Source: Butyricimonas sp. Marseille-P3923
GTDB lineage: Bacteria; Bacteroidota; Bacteroidia; Bacteroidales; Marinifilaceae
Length of the DNA stretch: 64,000 nucleotides
Reading direction: 5' to 3'
NCBI RefSeq assembly: GCF_900184685.1
Contig: NZ_FXXL01000006.1
Span: 1,178,001 to 1,242,000, forward strand
Numbering within the stretch: position 1 is the first letter of the stretch; each line of letters starts with the position of its first letter. Both the position numbers and the translations under genes were made by a program. This document shows, in pieces, positions 16,521 to 25,723 of the stretch. The notes under the pieces are model-generated. The model did not search any database. It saw nothing but the letters and a program-made list of their open reading frames with translations, and had not been told where the DNA came from.

Positions 16521-17192
16521 ATGGGAAATAAAATTAATGACCCTATCGCCCGATTGATGGGGTTGAGGTACAAGTCACATCCGTGGCATGGGTTGGATAT
16601 CGGGCCGGATTTTCCGGCAGTGGTGACAGCATTTATCGAGATGGTGCCTACCGATACGGTGAAGTACGAGTTGGATAAAGTGAGCGGTTATATCAAGATT
16701 GACCGTCCGCAGAAGTATTCAAACGTGGTTCCTGCGTTGTACGGTTTTTTGCCGCAGACTTATTGCGGGGATCTGGTTGCTGACTATTGCATGGAGCAAA
16801 CCCAGCGGGCGGATATACACGGTGACGGCGACCCGTTGGATATTTGCGTGTTGACAGAGAAAACGATATCCCACGGGGATATTATTGCAGAGGCTCGCCC
16901 GATCGGGGGATTCCGTATGTTGGACAAGAACGAGGCTGACGATAAGATTATCGCCGTGTTGAAACATGATGCCACGTATAGTATTTATAACGATATATCC
17001 GAGTTGCCACACGTGGTGATCGATCGTTTGAAACACTATTTCCTGACCTACAAGGATCTTCCGGGAGAAGAACGCCGCACGGAAATTACCCACGTGTATA
17101 ATAAGGAAGAAGCCTACGAGGTGATTCGTAGAAGTGCGGAAGACTACAAAAATCACTTCCAAGGCTTGGAGGATATCTTGAGTCGGGTTTAA
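16521..17192 (+). CDS. ppa: Inorganic pyrophosphatase, family I
   Basis: The 223 residues carry the soluble PPase signature DGDPLDICVL with the catalytic aspartates, plus YGFLPQTYCGD and VDRLKHYFLTYKDLPG. It hydrolyses PPi to 2 Pi, pulling biosynthetic reactions forward. It is somewhat longer than E. coli Ppa (175 aa), as usual in Bacteroidetes. A bidirectional hairpin follows before the convergent comM gene. Confidence 0.94.
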   Translation: MGNKINDPIARLMGLRYKSHPWHGLDIGPDFPAVVTAFIEMVPTDTVKYELDKVSGYIKIDRPQKYSNVVPALYGFLPQTYCGDLVADYCMEQTQRADIHGDGDPLDICVLTEKTISHGDIIAEARPIGGFRMLDKNEADDKIIAVLKHDATYSIYNDISELPHVVIDRLKHYFLTYKDLPGEERRTEITHVYNKEEAYEVIRRSAEDYKNHFQGLEDILSRV

Positions 17193-17219
17193 ACGTGAAT
17201 TGATTCTGTGATTGTCGAT

Positions 17220-17262
17220 TGATTGATTTCGTGATTCTATAATCACCTAATCGTCAATCATA
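17220..17262. terminator. Bidirectional terminator between ppa and comM
   Basis: GTGATT (17231-17236) pairs with AATCAC (17241-17246). The stem is extended by outer GATTGAT/ATCGTCAATC segments. A T run follows on the plus strand up to the end of comM. Confidence 0.6.
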
Positions 17263-17278
17263 AAATCACTGAATTTTT

Positions 17279-18814
17279 TTATCCTCCCCACCCTTCGCGA
17301 TCGAGGCTGCGATACTGTATGGCTTCGGCGATGTATTCGGGTTTTATTTTTTCACTGTGTTCCAAGTCCGCTATTGTGCGGGATAGTTTTATGATGCGGT
17401 CGTATGCTCTGGCTGATAAGCCGAAACGTTGCATAGCGATTTTCAGCAAGGCGGTGCATCTATCATCCAAAAGACAATATTTTTTCAACAGAGGTGACGT
17501 CATCTGGGCGTTGCAATATATGCCTTGATGCTCGCGGAATCGGGCAGTCTGTATTTCTCTGGCGGCAATCACCCGCTCGCGAATGGCGGCACTGGGTTCG
17601 CTTTCGGTGTTGCTGGTCATTTTATCCAGTTCGACGGGGACGACTTCGATATGTATGTCAATGCGATCAAGCAGGGGACCCGATATTTTGGACAGGTATT
17701 TATGCACGGCTCCCGGCGGACAGTTGCACTCTTTGGTGGGGTGATTGTAGTAACCGCAGGGGCAGGGGTTCATGGAAGCGATGAGCATGATATTTGCCGG
17801 GTATTCCACGCTGAATTTGGAACGACTGATGGAAATCATCCGGTCTTCCAGCGGTTGGCGTAAAACTTCCAGTACAGATCTCTGAAATTCGGGTAGTTCG
17901 TCAAGGAATAATATTCCGTTATGTGCCAGTGAAATCTCCCCGGGTTGAGGCCAAGAGCCGCCACCGACAAGAGCCACGTTCGAGATCGTGTGGTGGGGGG
18001 ATCGGAAAGGACGGTTGACGATCAGGGAATTGTTGTTTTGTATTTTTCCCGCGACGGAGTGTATCTTGGTTGTTTCGAGAGCTTCTTCCGTGGTCATGGG
18101 CGGCAGGATTGTCGGTAATCTTCGGGCGAGCATGGTCTTCCCCGAACCCGGTGAGCCAATCATGATCATATTGTGTCCGCCCGCGGCGGCGATTTCCATG
18201 GCTCTTTTCACGTTCTCTTGTCCCTTAACGTCTTTGAAATCCAATAATTCGTTGTCGGAGTGCTGTTCCATGATTTTCCGGTCGAACACCGCGGGGGAGA
18301 ATGATTTTTCTTTTTTCAAGAAAGCAATGACCTCGTTGATATGCCGGAAGCCATATACCTCGAAATCTTGAACAACAGCGGCCTCGTTGGCATTCTGATA
18401 AGGGAGGATGATTCCTTTGAACCCTTCTTTCTTCGCGTGAATGGCAATGGGTAGTACGCCTTTTACGGCTTGCAGGCTTCCGTCAAGGGACAATTCGCCC
18501 ATGATGACGTAGTGTTCCAAGTCGGCATCAGGAAGTTGTTCATTGGCAGCCAGAATACCGATACCTATCGGGAGATCGTAAGCGGAGCCTTCCTTCTTCA
18601 CGTCGGCGGGAGCCATATTGATAATAACTCTTTTACCCGGGATTTTAAGTCCTATTTCCCGGAGGGCGGAATCGATGCGTTGTTGACTTTCTTTCACGGC
18701 ATTGTCCGGTAATCCCACGATGATGAATTTAGCACCCCAGAGGATGTTTACTTCTATTGTAATTGTAATAGCATTGATGCCGTACACGGCACCGCCGAAT
18801 ATTTTGACTAACAT
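17279..18814 (-). CDS. comM: YifB/ComM family Mg-chelatase-like AAA ATPase
   Basis: The 511 residues have an N-terminal ChlI-like domain (VGLPDNAVKESQQRIDSAL, VINMAPADVKKEGSAYDLPIGI) and a central AAA+ module with Walker A GSPGSGKT and Walker B LFLDELPE. A four-Cys motif (NPCPCGYYNHPTKECNCPP) and a C-terminal helical domain with LSARAYDRIIKLSRTIADLE follow. In Vibrio and Haemophilus ComM is a helicase that promotes branch migration during natural transformation; the role here is inferred from family. Stand-alone, with the start at 18814. Confidence 0.93.
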   Translation of the reverse strand: MLVKIFGGAVYGINAITITIEVNILWGAKFIIVGLPDNAVKESQQRIDSALREIGLKIPGKRVIINMAPADVKKEGSAYDLPIGIGILAANEQLPDADLEHYVIMGELSLDGSLQAVKGVLPIAIHAKKEGFKGIILPYQNANEAAVVQDFEVYGFRHINEVIAFLKKEKSFSPAVFDRKIMEQHSDNELLDFKDVKGQENVKRAMEIAAAGGHNMIMIGSPGSGKTMLARRLPTILPPMTTEEALETTKIHSVAGKIQNNNSLIVNRPFRSPHHTISNVALVGGGSWPQPGEISLAHNGILFLDELPEFQRSVLEVLRQPLEDRMISISRSKFSVEYPANIMLIASMNPCPCGYYNHPTKECNCPPGAVHKYLSKISGPLLDRIDIHIEVVPVELDKMTSNTESEPSAAIRERVIAAREIQTARFREHQGIYCNAQMTSPLLKKYCLLDDRCTALLKIAMQRFGLSARAYDRIIKLSRTIADLEHSEKIKPEYIAEAIQYRSLDREGWGG

Positions 18815-18886
18815 AACTGTCGATCTTTATTTCACATACAGGCAGGTAAGTTAGGATTATTTTACACGGAAACAAAATGGATAGGG

Positions 18887-19648
18887 TTATTTTTTCTCTT
18901 CGAGTTTTTCCAGTGAAACTTTTTCTCCGTCGAATTTGGCATACGTGAAATGAGTAATCCAGTCTCCCGTGTTGATATAATAGCTGGATTCCGCCAGTTG
19001 CATAAAGATGGGAAGGTGGCGATGACCGAAAATGAAGTAATCGATGTGCCGTTCCTGCAATACTTTCTTGCAATACAGCACGATCTCTTCTTTGTCATCT
19101 CCCAAGTATTCTCTCGCGTCTATTTTTCCGTTTCCTTTTAGTCGGGAGTGTGCCGACCATCTGTTTGCCAAAGCGATACCCCAGTCGGGATGAATCAGCC
19201 GGAAGCATCTTTGCAGGAAACGATTGTGGAAGGCTTTGCTGAGGAAAAGATAGCCTTTGTCATTCGGGTTGAGTCCGTCGCCGTGTCCGATAAGGAAGGA
19301 TTTCCCGTTCATTTCGATTTCGAACATAGAGGTATGCAGGATCACCCCACATTCCTTTGCCAAGTAGTCGAACGCCCAGATGTCATGATTTCCGGTAAAA
19401 AAATGAACTTTTATCCCGCTGTCGGTGAAATTGGCGAGTTCTGCCAGAAAGCGCACGTGTCCTTTGGGAACCACGTGTTTGTATTCGAACCAGAAATCGA
19501 ACATATCACCCAACAGGTAGAGCTCCGAGCAAACGGGTTTTATCTTTTTCAAAAAATCCACGAGCATCAATTCCCTTTCCCGGTTATTTTTCAATAGTTT
19601 GGCACCCAAGTGTGCATCGGAGAGGAAATAAACGTTCTTACCCTGCAT
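18887..19648 (-). CDS. lpxH: UDP-2,3-diacylglucosamine diphosphatase (LpxH-like)
   Basis: A 253-residue calcineurin-like phosphoesterase. The metal-ligand blocks are all present: FLSDAHLG, YLLGDMFDFWFEY, FTGNHDIW, FLIGHGDGLN and FIFGHRHLP. LpxH hydrolyses UDP-diacylglucosamine to lipid X in lipid A synthesis. Length and motif spacing fit the family. It is followed in the same direction after 72 bp by comM. Confidence 0.9.
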   Translation of the reverse strand: MQGKNVYFLSDAHLGAKLLKNNRERELMLVDFLKKIKPVCSELYLLGDMFDFWFEYKHVVPKGHVRFLAELANFTDSGIKVHFFTGNHDIWAFDYLAKECGVILHTSMFEIEMNGKSFLIGHGDGLNPNDKGYLFLSKAFHNRFLQRCFRLIHPDWGIALANRWSAHSRLKGNGKIDAREYLGDDKEEIVLYCKKVLQERHIDYFIFGHRHLPIFMQLAESSYYINTGDWITHFTYAKFDGEKVSLEKLEEKK

Positions 19649-19672
19649 GATGATATGTTCGTTCTGTTTTTA

Positions 19673-20833
19673 TTATTTCTTCAATAAAGTGTTCAAACGA
19701 TCTTCCAGACGACTGCCGTACAAGTTCTTGCCGACAATCTCTTTTTTCTGGTTGATGATATAGTTTGCCGGAATATTTTTGATGTTCCAGCTTGCGGCAG
19801 CTCTGCTTTGCAAACCACCTTCATCCCATACGCAAATCCAGTTGATCTTGTTCTGTTTTATGATTTCTTCCCACAGCAATCTGTTTTTATCCAGACAGAC
19901 CATGTAGATTTCAACGCCCTGTTTCTTGAATTTGTCATACACCGTTTTCATCTCCTTGATGTATTCCTGACTTTCTTTGGCGGTGATTAGCCCGAAGTCG
20001 AGCACGATATATTTATCTTTCAGGGAGAGCAATGATACCGGTTTCCCCTCCGTGTTGGGAAGAGTGATGTCCGGCAGAGAACTTTCCGAGTTGTTGATCA
20101 CGGCTGCCAATTGCTGGTTGCGGATCGCTTGGGATATTTCTTTCAAATGGTTCATGATCGCTTTCGTGTATTGCGATTCCGGGTACAAAGCGGTTAATGA
20201 CGATGCCACTACCTTGAAATAATGAAGGTCTTCTATCTCGTCCATGATACCGAGATTTCCTCCGATTTTCTGGTACAGGGCGTAGTAGGATGCCGGAGAG
20301 GTTGCGTGTTTGATGATAAAATCCCGGGTGAAGTTGATCTGTTTGTTTATAGCCTCCTCCCAAGCTTTGGCGTATTCTTCTCTTTGTTTGTCGTAAGCAG
20401 GCTCCTGCGGCAGCGCCTGATAGGATTTTCTCAAGGAGTCGGTCAGCGTGATCGTGCGATCGAGTTGGAAGTTTAATAATTTGATCCACAATGAATTTTC
20501 CGATCCATCTACCCAATAGTTGTTCTTGATGTCATCGAGTTTTCCACTTATTTCTATTTTTTCTTCCGGAGTGGCGATGATTGTAACCTGCTCGTTATTA
20601 GCGAATTTTAGCGCATAGAAGGTCGGTAGGTCAACATTAATCTTGAAAGTAAACTCTCCTTTCTTGTTAATTTTTGTTGAGTCTATAACTTTCCGGGAAC
20701 TCACGTCAATTTGTTCCAAGTATACTTTCGTGTTGTCCGCGTCTTTGATGGCTCCGGTGATCTCGACATTCGTTTTCTTGCTGCAAGAAGCGATAAGAAC
20801 TACAAATAGCCCGAATAGTAATATTTTTCTCAT
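19673..20833 (-). CDS. DUF4369/thioredoxin-fold lipoprotein lacking CxxC
   Basis: A 386-residue lipoprotein (lipobox VLIASC, Cys17). It has an N-terminal DUF4369-like domain (VEITGAIKDADNTKVYLEQIDVSSRKVIDST ... GEFTFKINVDLPTFYAL), a helical middle, and a C-terminal AhpC/TSA-thioredoxin fold (PDITLPNTEGKPVSLLSLKDKYIVLDF ... NIPANYIINQKKEIVGKNLYG). At the position of WCxxC the protein reads GLITAKES, so both catalytic cysteines are gone. It is therefore probably not a thiol oxidoreductase, and may act as a binding or chaperone protein in the periplasm. Its start lies 24 bp upstream of the lpxH side, in the same direction. Confidence 0.85.
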   Translation of the reverse strand: MRKILLFGLFVVLIASCSKKTNVEITGAIKDADNTKVYLEQIDVSSRKVIDSTKINKKGEFTFKINVDLPTFYALKFANNEQVTIIATPEEKIEISGKLDDIKNNYWVDGSENSLWIKLLNFQLDRTITLTDSLRKSYQALPQEPAYDKQREEYAKAWEEAINKQINFTRDFIIKHATSPASYYALYQKIGGNLGIMDEIEDLHYFKVVASSLTALYPESQYTKAIMNHLKEISQAIRNQQLAAVINNSESSLPDITLPNTEGKPVSLLSLKDKYIVLDFGLITAKESQEYIKEMKTVYDKFKKQGVEIYMVCLDKNRLLWEEIIKQNKINWICVWDEGGLQSRAAASWNIKNIPANYIINQKKEIVGKNLYGSRLEDRLNTLLKK

Positions 20834-20990
20834 AGTTTGTTGGAATGATAAATAATCTACATCTATATTGAAATTCGAAAGTAATACTTTTTTTCGATTT
20901 TTTACATCAATAGAGAGAGAATTTGAATAAAAAAACCGTTAATAAATTGTTAATGCTCTGTTTTAGAGTATGTGGATTGAAATAAAGTTT

Positions 20991-20998
20991 TATTTTTG
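20991..20998 (+). promoter_or_regulatory. Candidate -7 box (TATTTTTG) of the Cys-rich/TonB/HMA operon
   Basis: An exact TAnnTTTG match 6 bp before the ATG at 21005. Either transcription starts at or inside the first codons, making the second ATG at 21020 the real start, or this box is not used. Confidence 0.4.
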
Positions 20999-21004
20999 CA
21001 AACG

Positions 21005-21427
21005 ATGAAACAGCAAAAAATGAATATACGCGCCCTTTTGTTATTGGTTGTTTTCCTTTTAGGGACAATCGGGGTAAATGTGAGTAAGGTGTACTGCCAT
21101 CGTTGTCAGGAAACTTATTCGCGTTTGATATTCATTCCTGCTGATACGCCGTGTCCTTGTACGCACGGTTGTGTTTGTTGTCACTCGTGCCATAATATGC
21201 ACAAAAAGAATTGTGATAATGCGAAACAACAGCATACATATTATAAGGTCTACGGCGAGTGGGCTGCTTCTCATTTCGAGGTGCAGTTCAGTGATATGGT
21301 GATGGAGGTGGATTCTGCCCCTGTCTTTTCCGATCGTGCTACATCTATTGTCAAATCATTTAATCCTGCCTTGACGTACACGGATAATTCTCCGCCATTG
21401 GAGTTGCTGTGTACATTCCGTTGTTGA
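21005..21427 (+). CDS. Small Cys/His-rich secreted protein of a metal-handling locus
   Basis: About 140 residues with a signal peptide (NIRALLLLVVFLLGTIGVNVSKVY), then a Cys/His-dense segment (CHRC, CPCTHGCVCCHSCHNMHKKNC) typical of metal-binding proteins. The C-terminus ends LLCTFRC. No family was recognised. It precedes a TonB-dependent receptor and an HMA protein on the same strand, so it may bind or sense a transition metal at the cell envelope. Possible starts are the ATGs at 21005 and 21020; an upstream TTG at 20996 is unlikely. Confidence 0.7.
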   Translation: MKQQKMNIRALLLLVVFLLGTIGVNVSKVYCHRCQETYSRLIFIPADTPCPCTHGCVCCHSCHNMHKKNCDNAKQQHTYYKVYGEWAASHFEVQFSDMVMEVDSAPVFSDRATSIVKSFNPALTYTDNSPPLELLCTFRC

Positions 21428-21549
21428 TTTATTTCTGTTCCGTGAAGAAGGAATCCCCGCGGGTCCCTTTCAGACTGGTCGTGCGTGTATGCTTGGCCGA
21501 GAAGTATTATGTGTGAATTGAAACTAAAATCAAGAGCGAAAGTAATTGT

Positions 21550-23835
21550 ATGAGAAATCTTTTTATTATGGTGTGTTTGTTCGCATCCTTCGGATTGCAG
21601 GCGCAAACAATTAAAGGCCGGGTTATGGAGGAAACAGCCGATGGCGAGAAACCGCTTGCCGGGGCAAACGTGTATTGGGTCGGAACGAGCAAAGGAGCCG
21701 TGACGGACGGTAACGGAGAGTTCAAGTTGAAGTGGGAGAAGGTGGGAAAGTTGGTAATCAGCTTTATCGGTTATCGGTCGGATACTATTCAAGTGAAATC
21801 GACGGATAAGTTTGTTACCTGTACGTTGCAATCCGGGGAGTTGTTGGATGAAGTGAACGTGCAAGCCCGGAAGCAAAGTACGGTGATGACGACCAATCGC
21901 CCGTTGATCGAGCAATTGATTACCGGGGAGGAATTGTGTAAAGCCGCTTGCTGTAACTTGGGCGAAAGTTTCGAGACCAATGCGTCCGTGGATGTTTCTT
22001 ACGCGGATGCGGTGACGGGAGCAAAACAGATTCAGTTGCTCGGGCTGACGGGAAAATACGTGCAGATGATGACGGAGAATATGCCTAATTTTAGGGGACT
22101 TGCTTCTCTGTACGGGTTGACTTATATTCCCGGTCCTTGGATGTCGGCTATTTCCGTGTCTAAAGGTACCGGTTCGGTTATCAACGGCTACGAGTCGATG
22201 GCAGGCCAGATCAGCGTGGATTACAAGAAACCCCGTGATCCGGAATTGTTTTCGGCAAACGTGTTTACCAGTAGAGAGGGGATGTACGAGTTTAACTCTA
22301 ATTTCAGTATCCGTTTCAATGATAAATGGAGCACGATGTTCCTTTTGCACGGGGACTGGATGGAGGAGCCGCACGACGGGAATAAGGACGGTTTTCTGGA
22401 TATGCCCGAAAAGACACAGTATAACGTGATGAATCGTTGGGCGTACAAGGATGATTCTTGGTTCCTTCAATTCGGTGGAAAGTTTATCGACGAAACTCGT
22501 GAGGGGGGACAAACCTCGCACGGGGGACATGCCGAGCCGAATCCGACCTACGGGCTTTACAAGATAGGTATCGATACGCGTCGTTACGAGGGATTCTTGA
22601 AGTTAGGGTATCTGATGCCTCAATACGAGAACACGAGTATGGCATTGCTGCTGAATTACACGGATCACACGCAGGATTCGTATTACGGGAAGAAAATATA
22701 TAATGCGGGACAAAAGAGTTTCTTCGCTAATTATATTTATCAGTCCATATTCGGGAATAATCCGGGACAGATGTACTCGGCAGGTATTAGTTTTACTTAT
22801 GACAAGTATGACGAGGATTTCCGCGATCAATTGGTCGTGGCGGACGGACTCGAGGGGGTGGATGCTACTTTCAAGCGCGAGGAGCGTGTTCCGGGGGCAT
22901 TCTTCCAGTACACGGGAGAGTTTTTGGACGAGCGGTTTGTCGTGATGGCGGGTTTGCGTTATGATTATCACAATATTTTCGGTAGTATCTGGACGCCCCG
23001 GGCTCATATCATGTATAAGCCGGATGAGTTCACGAATATAAAGGCTACTTTCGGGCGGGGATTACGCACGGCGAATATTCTTGCGGAGAATAGCTACCTG
23101 TTGGCTTCTGCCGCTAATTTTTACGTGGAAGGTAAGTTATTGGCTAAGAATCCTCACTTGTTGGACGAGTTGAAGATGGAAGATTCTTGGAATTTCGGGG
23201 CAAACGTGAACCGGAAGTTTACCTTGTTCGGACGCACGTTGAATGTTAATCTTGATTACTATCACACGAAGTTCAACGATCAAGTGGTAGTGGATAACGA
23301 AACGACATTCGATCAGGTGAATTTCTATAATCTGGAAGGGAAGTCCTATTCCAATTGCTATCAGGCAGAGGTGAAATACGAATTGATTCCTCGTCTGGAA
23401 GCGACGGTGGCATATCGTTATAATGACGTGAAGACCACGATTAAAGGAGAGTTGAGACGTACCCCGTTTACCAGTCGTTACAAAGGTATGGTGAACTTGT
23501 CGTATTTCACGAACCTGAAAAAGTGGCAGTTCGATTTCACCACGCAGTTCAACGGTTCCGGTCGTTTACCCGAACAGGGAGGCATTGCTGATGAGTTTCG
23601 GGTTGCACCTCGTTTCGATGCATTCCAGATTATGAACGCTCAGGTGACAAAATATTTCCGCTTGTGGAGTGTTTATGCCGGATGCGAGAATATCGGCGAT
23701 TTCACGCAGAAAAATCCGATTGTGAACGCTCACGATCCTTGGAGCAGTACGTTCGACTCGTCGAAAGTCTGGGGCCCTCTTCACGGACGTAAATTCTATA
23801 TCGGTTTGCGTTTTGCTTTAGACCGGAAAGGATGA
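21550..23835 (+). CDS. TonB-dependent receptor, probable metal or metallophore uptake
   Basis: The 761 residues start with a signal peptide (LFIMVCLFASFGLQAQ) and a carboxypeptidase-regulatory-like domain (IKGRVMEETADGEKPLAGANVYWVGTSKGAVTDGNGEF). The plug domain contains LLGLTGKYVQMMTENMPNFRGLASLYGLTYIPGPW and GSVINGYESMAGQI, and a 22-strand barrel ends FYIGLRFAL. The plug begins with an unusual CKAACCNLGESFETN stretch. There is no SusD partner; the flanking Cys-rich and HMA genes suggest copper or another soft metal as substrate. Substrate is inference. Confidence 0.9.
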   Translation: MRNLFIMVCLFASFGLQAQTIKGRVMEETADGEKPLAGANVYWVGTSKGAVTDGNGEFKLKWEKVGKLVISFIGYRSDTIQVKSTDKFVTCTLQSGELLDEVNVQARKQSTVMTTNRPLIEQLITGEELCKAACCNLGESFETNASVDVSYADAVTGAKQIQLLGLTGKYVQMMTENMPNFRGLASLYGLTYIPGPWMSAISVSKGTGSVINGYESMAGQISVDYKKPRDPELFSANVFTSREGMYEFNSNFSIRFNDKWSTMFLLHGDWMEEPHDGNKDGFLDMPEKTQYNVMNRWAYKDDSWFLQFGGKFIDETREGGQTSHGGHAEPNPTYGLYKIGIDTRRYEGFLKLGYLMPQYENTSMALLLNYTDHTQDSYYGKKIYNAGQKSFFANYIYQSIFGNNPGQMYSAGISFTYDKYDEDFRDQLVVADGLEGVDATFKREERVPGAFFQYTGEFLDERFVVMAGLRYDYHNIFGSIWTPRAHIMYKPDEFTNIKATFGRGLRTANILAENSYLLASAANFYVEGKLLAKNPHLLDELKMEDSWNFGANVNRKFTLFGRTLNVNLDYYHTKFNDQVVVDNETTFDQVNFYNLEGKSYSNCYQAEVKYELIPRLEATVAYRYNDVKTTIKGELRRTPFTSRYKGMVNLSYFTNLKKWQFDFTTQFNGSGRLPEQGGIADEFRVAPRFDAFQIMNAQVTKYFRLWSVYAGCENIGDFTQKNPIVNAHDPWSSTFDSSKVWGPLHGRKFYIGLRFALDRKG

Positions 23836-23895
23836 GATAAAAACTAAAAGATAAAAGTTGAAGACTAAAAATTGATAATAAATAAATATTTGAAT

Positions 23896-24411
23896 ATGAA
23901 AACAATGAAGATTTTATTTACGCTGGTAGTGTTCGTAATGATGGGTTTAACCGTGAATGCGCAAGCAAAAAAAGATACGACTGTTATTTTCAAGGTGGGT
24001 ATCCATTGTCCTTCTTGTAAAGCGAAGTTAGACAAGAATATGCCTTTCGAGAAAGGGATAAAGGATTACAAGTTGAATATGAAGGATTCTACCGTGTTGG
24101 TGACCTATCGTATGGATAAGAACTCCTTGCCGGGATTGAAAGCGGCTATCGAAAGACATGACGTGAAAGTTCTTGCTTTGTGTGACAAAGACGGTAAAGT
24201 TATCAAATGCGACAAAGGACACAAATGTTGCAAAGAAGGTGCAAAAGCAGAGTGCAAAGGAGATTGCAGCCAATGTGACCACAAGAGCGGAAAGCATGAA
24301 TGTGAAGGCAAATGTGATCATCACAAAAAAGATCAAACGTGCAAGGGAGAATGCGGTGACAATTGCTGCTCTAAAACCGGAAAGAAAGAAGATTGCTGCA
24401 AAAAGAAATAA
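23896..24411 (+). CDS. Secreted HMA-domain protein with Cys/His-rich tail
   Basis: The 171 residues have a signal peptide (ILFTLVVFVMMGLTVNAQA) and one heavy-metal-associated domain with the metal loop GIHCPSCKAK. A C-terminal tail of about 65 residues follows in which nearly every third to fifth residue is Cys or His (GHKCCKEG, CKGDCSQCDHK, CEGKCDHHKK, GDNCCSK, DCCKKK). The tail resembles metallothionein-like sequestration domains. It probably binds soft metals in the periplasm. The frame opens upstream at a TTG (23872), but the ATG at 23896 gives a clean signal peptide. Confidence 0.85.
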   Translation: MKTMKILFTLVVFVMMGLTVNAQAKKDTTVIFKVGIHCPSCKAKLDKNMPFEKGIKDYKLNMKDSTVLVTYRMDKNSLPGLKAAIERHDVKVLALCDKDGKVIKCDKGHKCCKEGAKAECKGDCSQCDHKSGKHECEGKCDHHKKDQTCKGECGDNCCSKTGKKEDCCKKK

Positions 24412-24605
24412 GAGGAAGGTGTGTCGAAACACACCTCCTCGTCCGTAAGGTCCGAAAGTCCATAATGTCGTAAGGTCAAATGTACGGGTGATGTATGTGT
24501 TATGATAGTGTATATTATTGTGTTATGAAATAATGGACTTTAGGAGCCGAAGGCTCGACTTTATGGACCTTACAGACTAAAATAGGGTGGCAAAGCCACC
24601 CTATT
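24412..24605. repeat. Composite nonamer/hairpin element, copy A, with terminator
   Basis: In order: a hairpin GAGGAAGGTGTGT-CGAA-ACACACCTCCTC (24412-24440); direct nonamers of the type GTAAGGTCC/CATAATGTC; about 60 bp of unrelated AT-rich DNA; inverted nonamers around a GAGCC-GAA-GGCTC hairpin; and a strong terminator AATAGGGTGGC-AAA-GCCACCCTATT. It serves as terminator for the HMA gene and for the convergent kinase gene. Copies B and C lie at 31546-31749 and 57609-57702. Confidence 0.75.
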
Positions 24606-24607
24606 TT

Positions 24608-25690
24608 TTATTGCTCTTGAATGAATTGATTCATTTTGTCGAAGTGACGTTCCATGTCTTGTAGAAGGCGGACTTGCACTTTTGTCCGTTGCAGGTTGTG
24701 CTCCGGGTAGGTGATCGGGTAGTAATGATCACCGTCAAGGTAATCCGTCAGGAAACGTACTGCTTGCAAATAGGTCATCAGAATACATCCTTGTGCCAGT
24801 GTTTTTTTCTCTCTTAGGGTAAAGAGGTGTTTTGCCTTTTCCATGAATCCGGCAGTGAACGCCTCAAAAAATGCCATGTTGAATACCACTTCATCAAGGT
24901 TGCGGGTTTCTTCCCCGGCCGAGTTACAAGCGGAACGGATGGCATCCCCGAAATCATAATGCACGATTCCCGGCATCACGGTATCCAGATCAATCACGCA
25001 TAGCGGGCGATCGTTGTGGTCGAACAAAAGATTGTTGGCTTTCGTGTCGTTATGTGTCACCCGAAGCGGAAGGAACCCGTCGTCTTTCAGCTGCTGTAAT
25101 TCGAGCATTTGCTTGTCGAATTTCTTTAAATATTCGAGCAATTCTTTACTTGACTCGATTCTTTCAGGGCTGGCTTTTGCCAGTGCTTCCTTTAATTCTC
25201 GCTGGCGTCTGGGAACGTTATGGAATAAAGGAATCGTTTCCGTCAATAATCTGGCGTCAAAATCGGATATCCGGTTTTCGAATTCACCGAACCCGATACC
25301 CACTTGATAAGCGATCTGGGAGTCCGGAATGACGTCGTAACTCTTTGAGCCTTTGATAAACAGGGAGAGAGTCCAGTAGTTCCCTTCGTAATCCTTGTGA
25401 TACGCGTTTCCTTTGTCCGTGTAGAAATACGTGATGTATTTACGGGTGATATCGCTCACCTTGTGTCGGAGCAGACGGTTACGAATGTGTCCGCATACCA
25501 GTTCCTTGTTTTTCACGAGTTTTGGAATATCCTTGAATACGTTGCTATTGAGCCGTTGAAGGATATATTCAACATCCTCATCTACCTTGACGAGATAAGT
25601 GTCGTTGATGTGCCCGGACCCGTAAGGCGTGGCCGACACGAATCGACCGCTGGATACGAACGTGTCGTATATCTTCTTTAGTTTATCCAT
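24608..25690 (-). CDS. Sugar kinase of the APH/NahK type
   Basis: A 360-residue phosphotransferase-fold protein: GSGHINDTYLV (nucleotide loop), YILQRLNSNVFKDI, RVTHNDTKANNLLFD (catalytic loop) and VIDLDTVMPGIVHYDFGDAIRS (metal-binding). These motifs and the length match N-acetylhexosamine 1-kinases, which phosphorylate GlcNAc/GalNAc at C1. The adjacent upstream nucleotidyltransferase, 33 bp away and on the same strand, would convert the sugar 1-phosphate to a nucleotide sugar. The exact sugar is not proven. Confidence 0.8.
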   Translation of the reverse strand: MDKLKKIYDTFVSSGRFVSATPYGSGHINDTYLVKVDEDVEYILQRLNSNVFKDIPKLVKNKELVCGHIRNRLLRHKVSDITRKYITYFYTDKGNAYHKDYEGNYWTLSLFIKGSKSYDVIPDSQIAYQVGIGFGEFENRISDFDARLLTETIPLFHNVPRRQRELKEALAKASPERIESSKELLEYLKKFDKQMLELQQLKDDGFLPLRVTHNDTKANNLLFDHNDRPLCVIDLDTVMPGIVHYDFGDAIRSACNSAGEETRNLDEVVFNMAFFEAFTAGFMEKAKHLFTLREKKTLAQGCILMTYLQAVRFLTDYLDGDHYYPITYPEHNLQRTKVQVRLLQDMERHFDKMNQFIQEQ

Positions 25691-25723
25691 GGCGTTGTTT
25701 TTTTATGTTTTCCCGTTGTTTTT

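Noticed and set aside
21271-22530. 419-residue open frame on the minus strand
   Set aside because: It is the antisense shadow of the TonB receptor and Cys-rich gene; the sequence is low in recognisable motifs while the plus strand encodes clear protein families.
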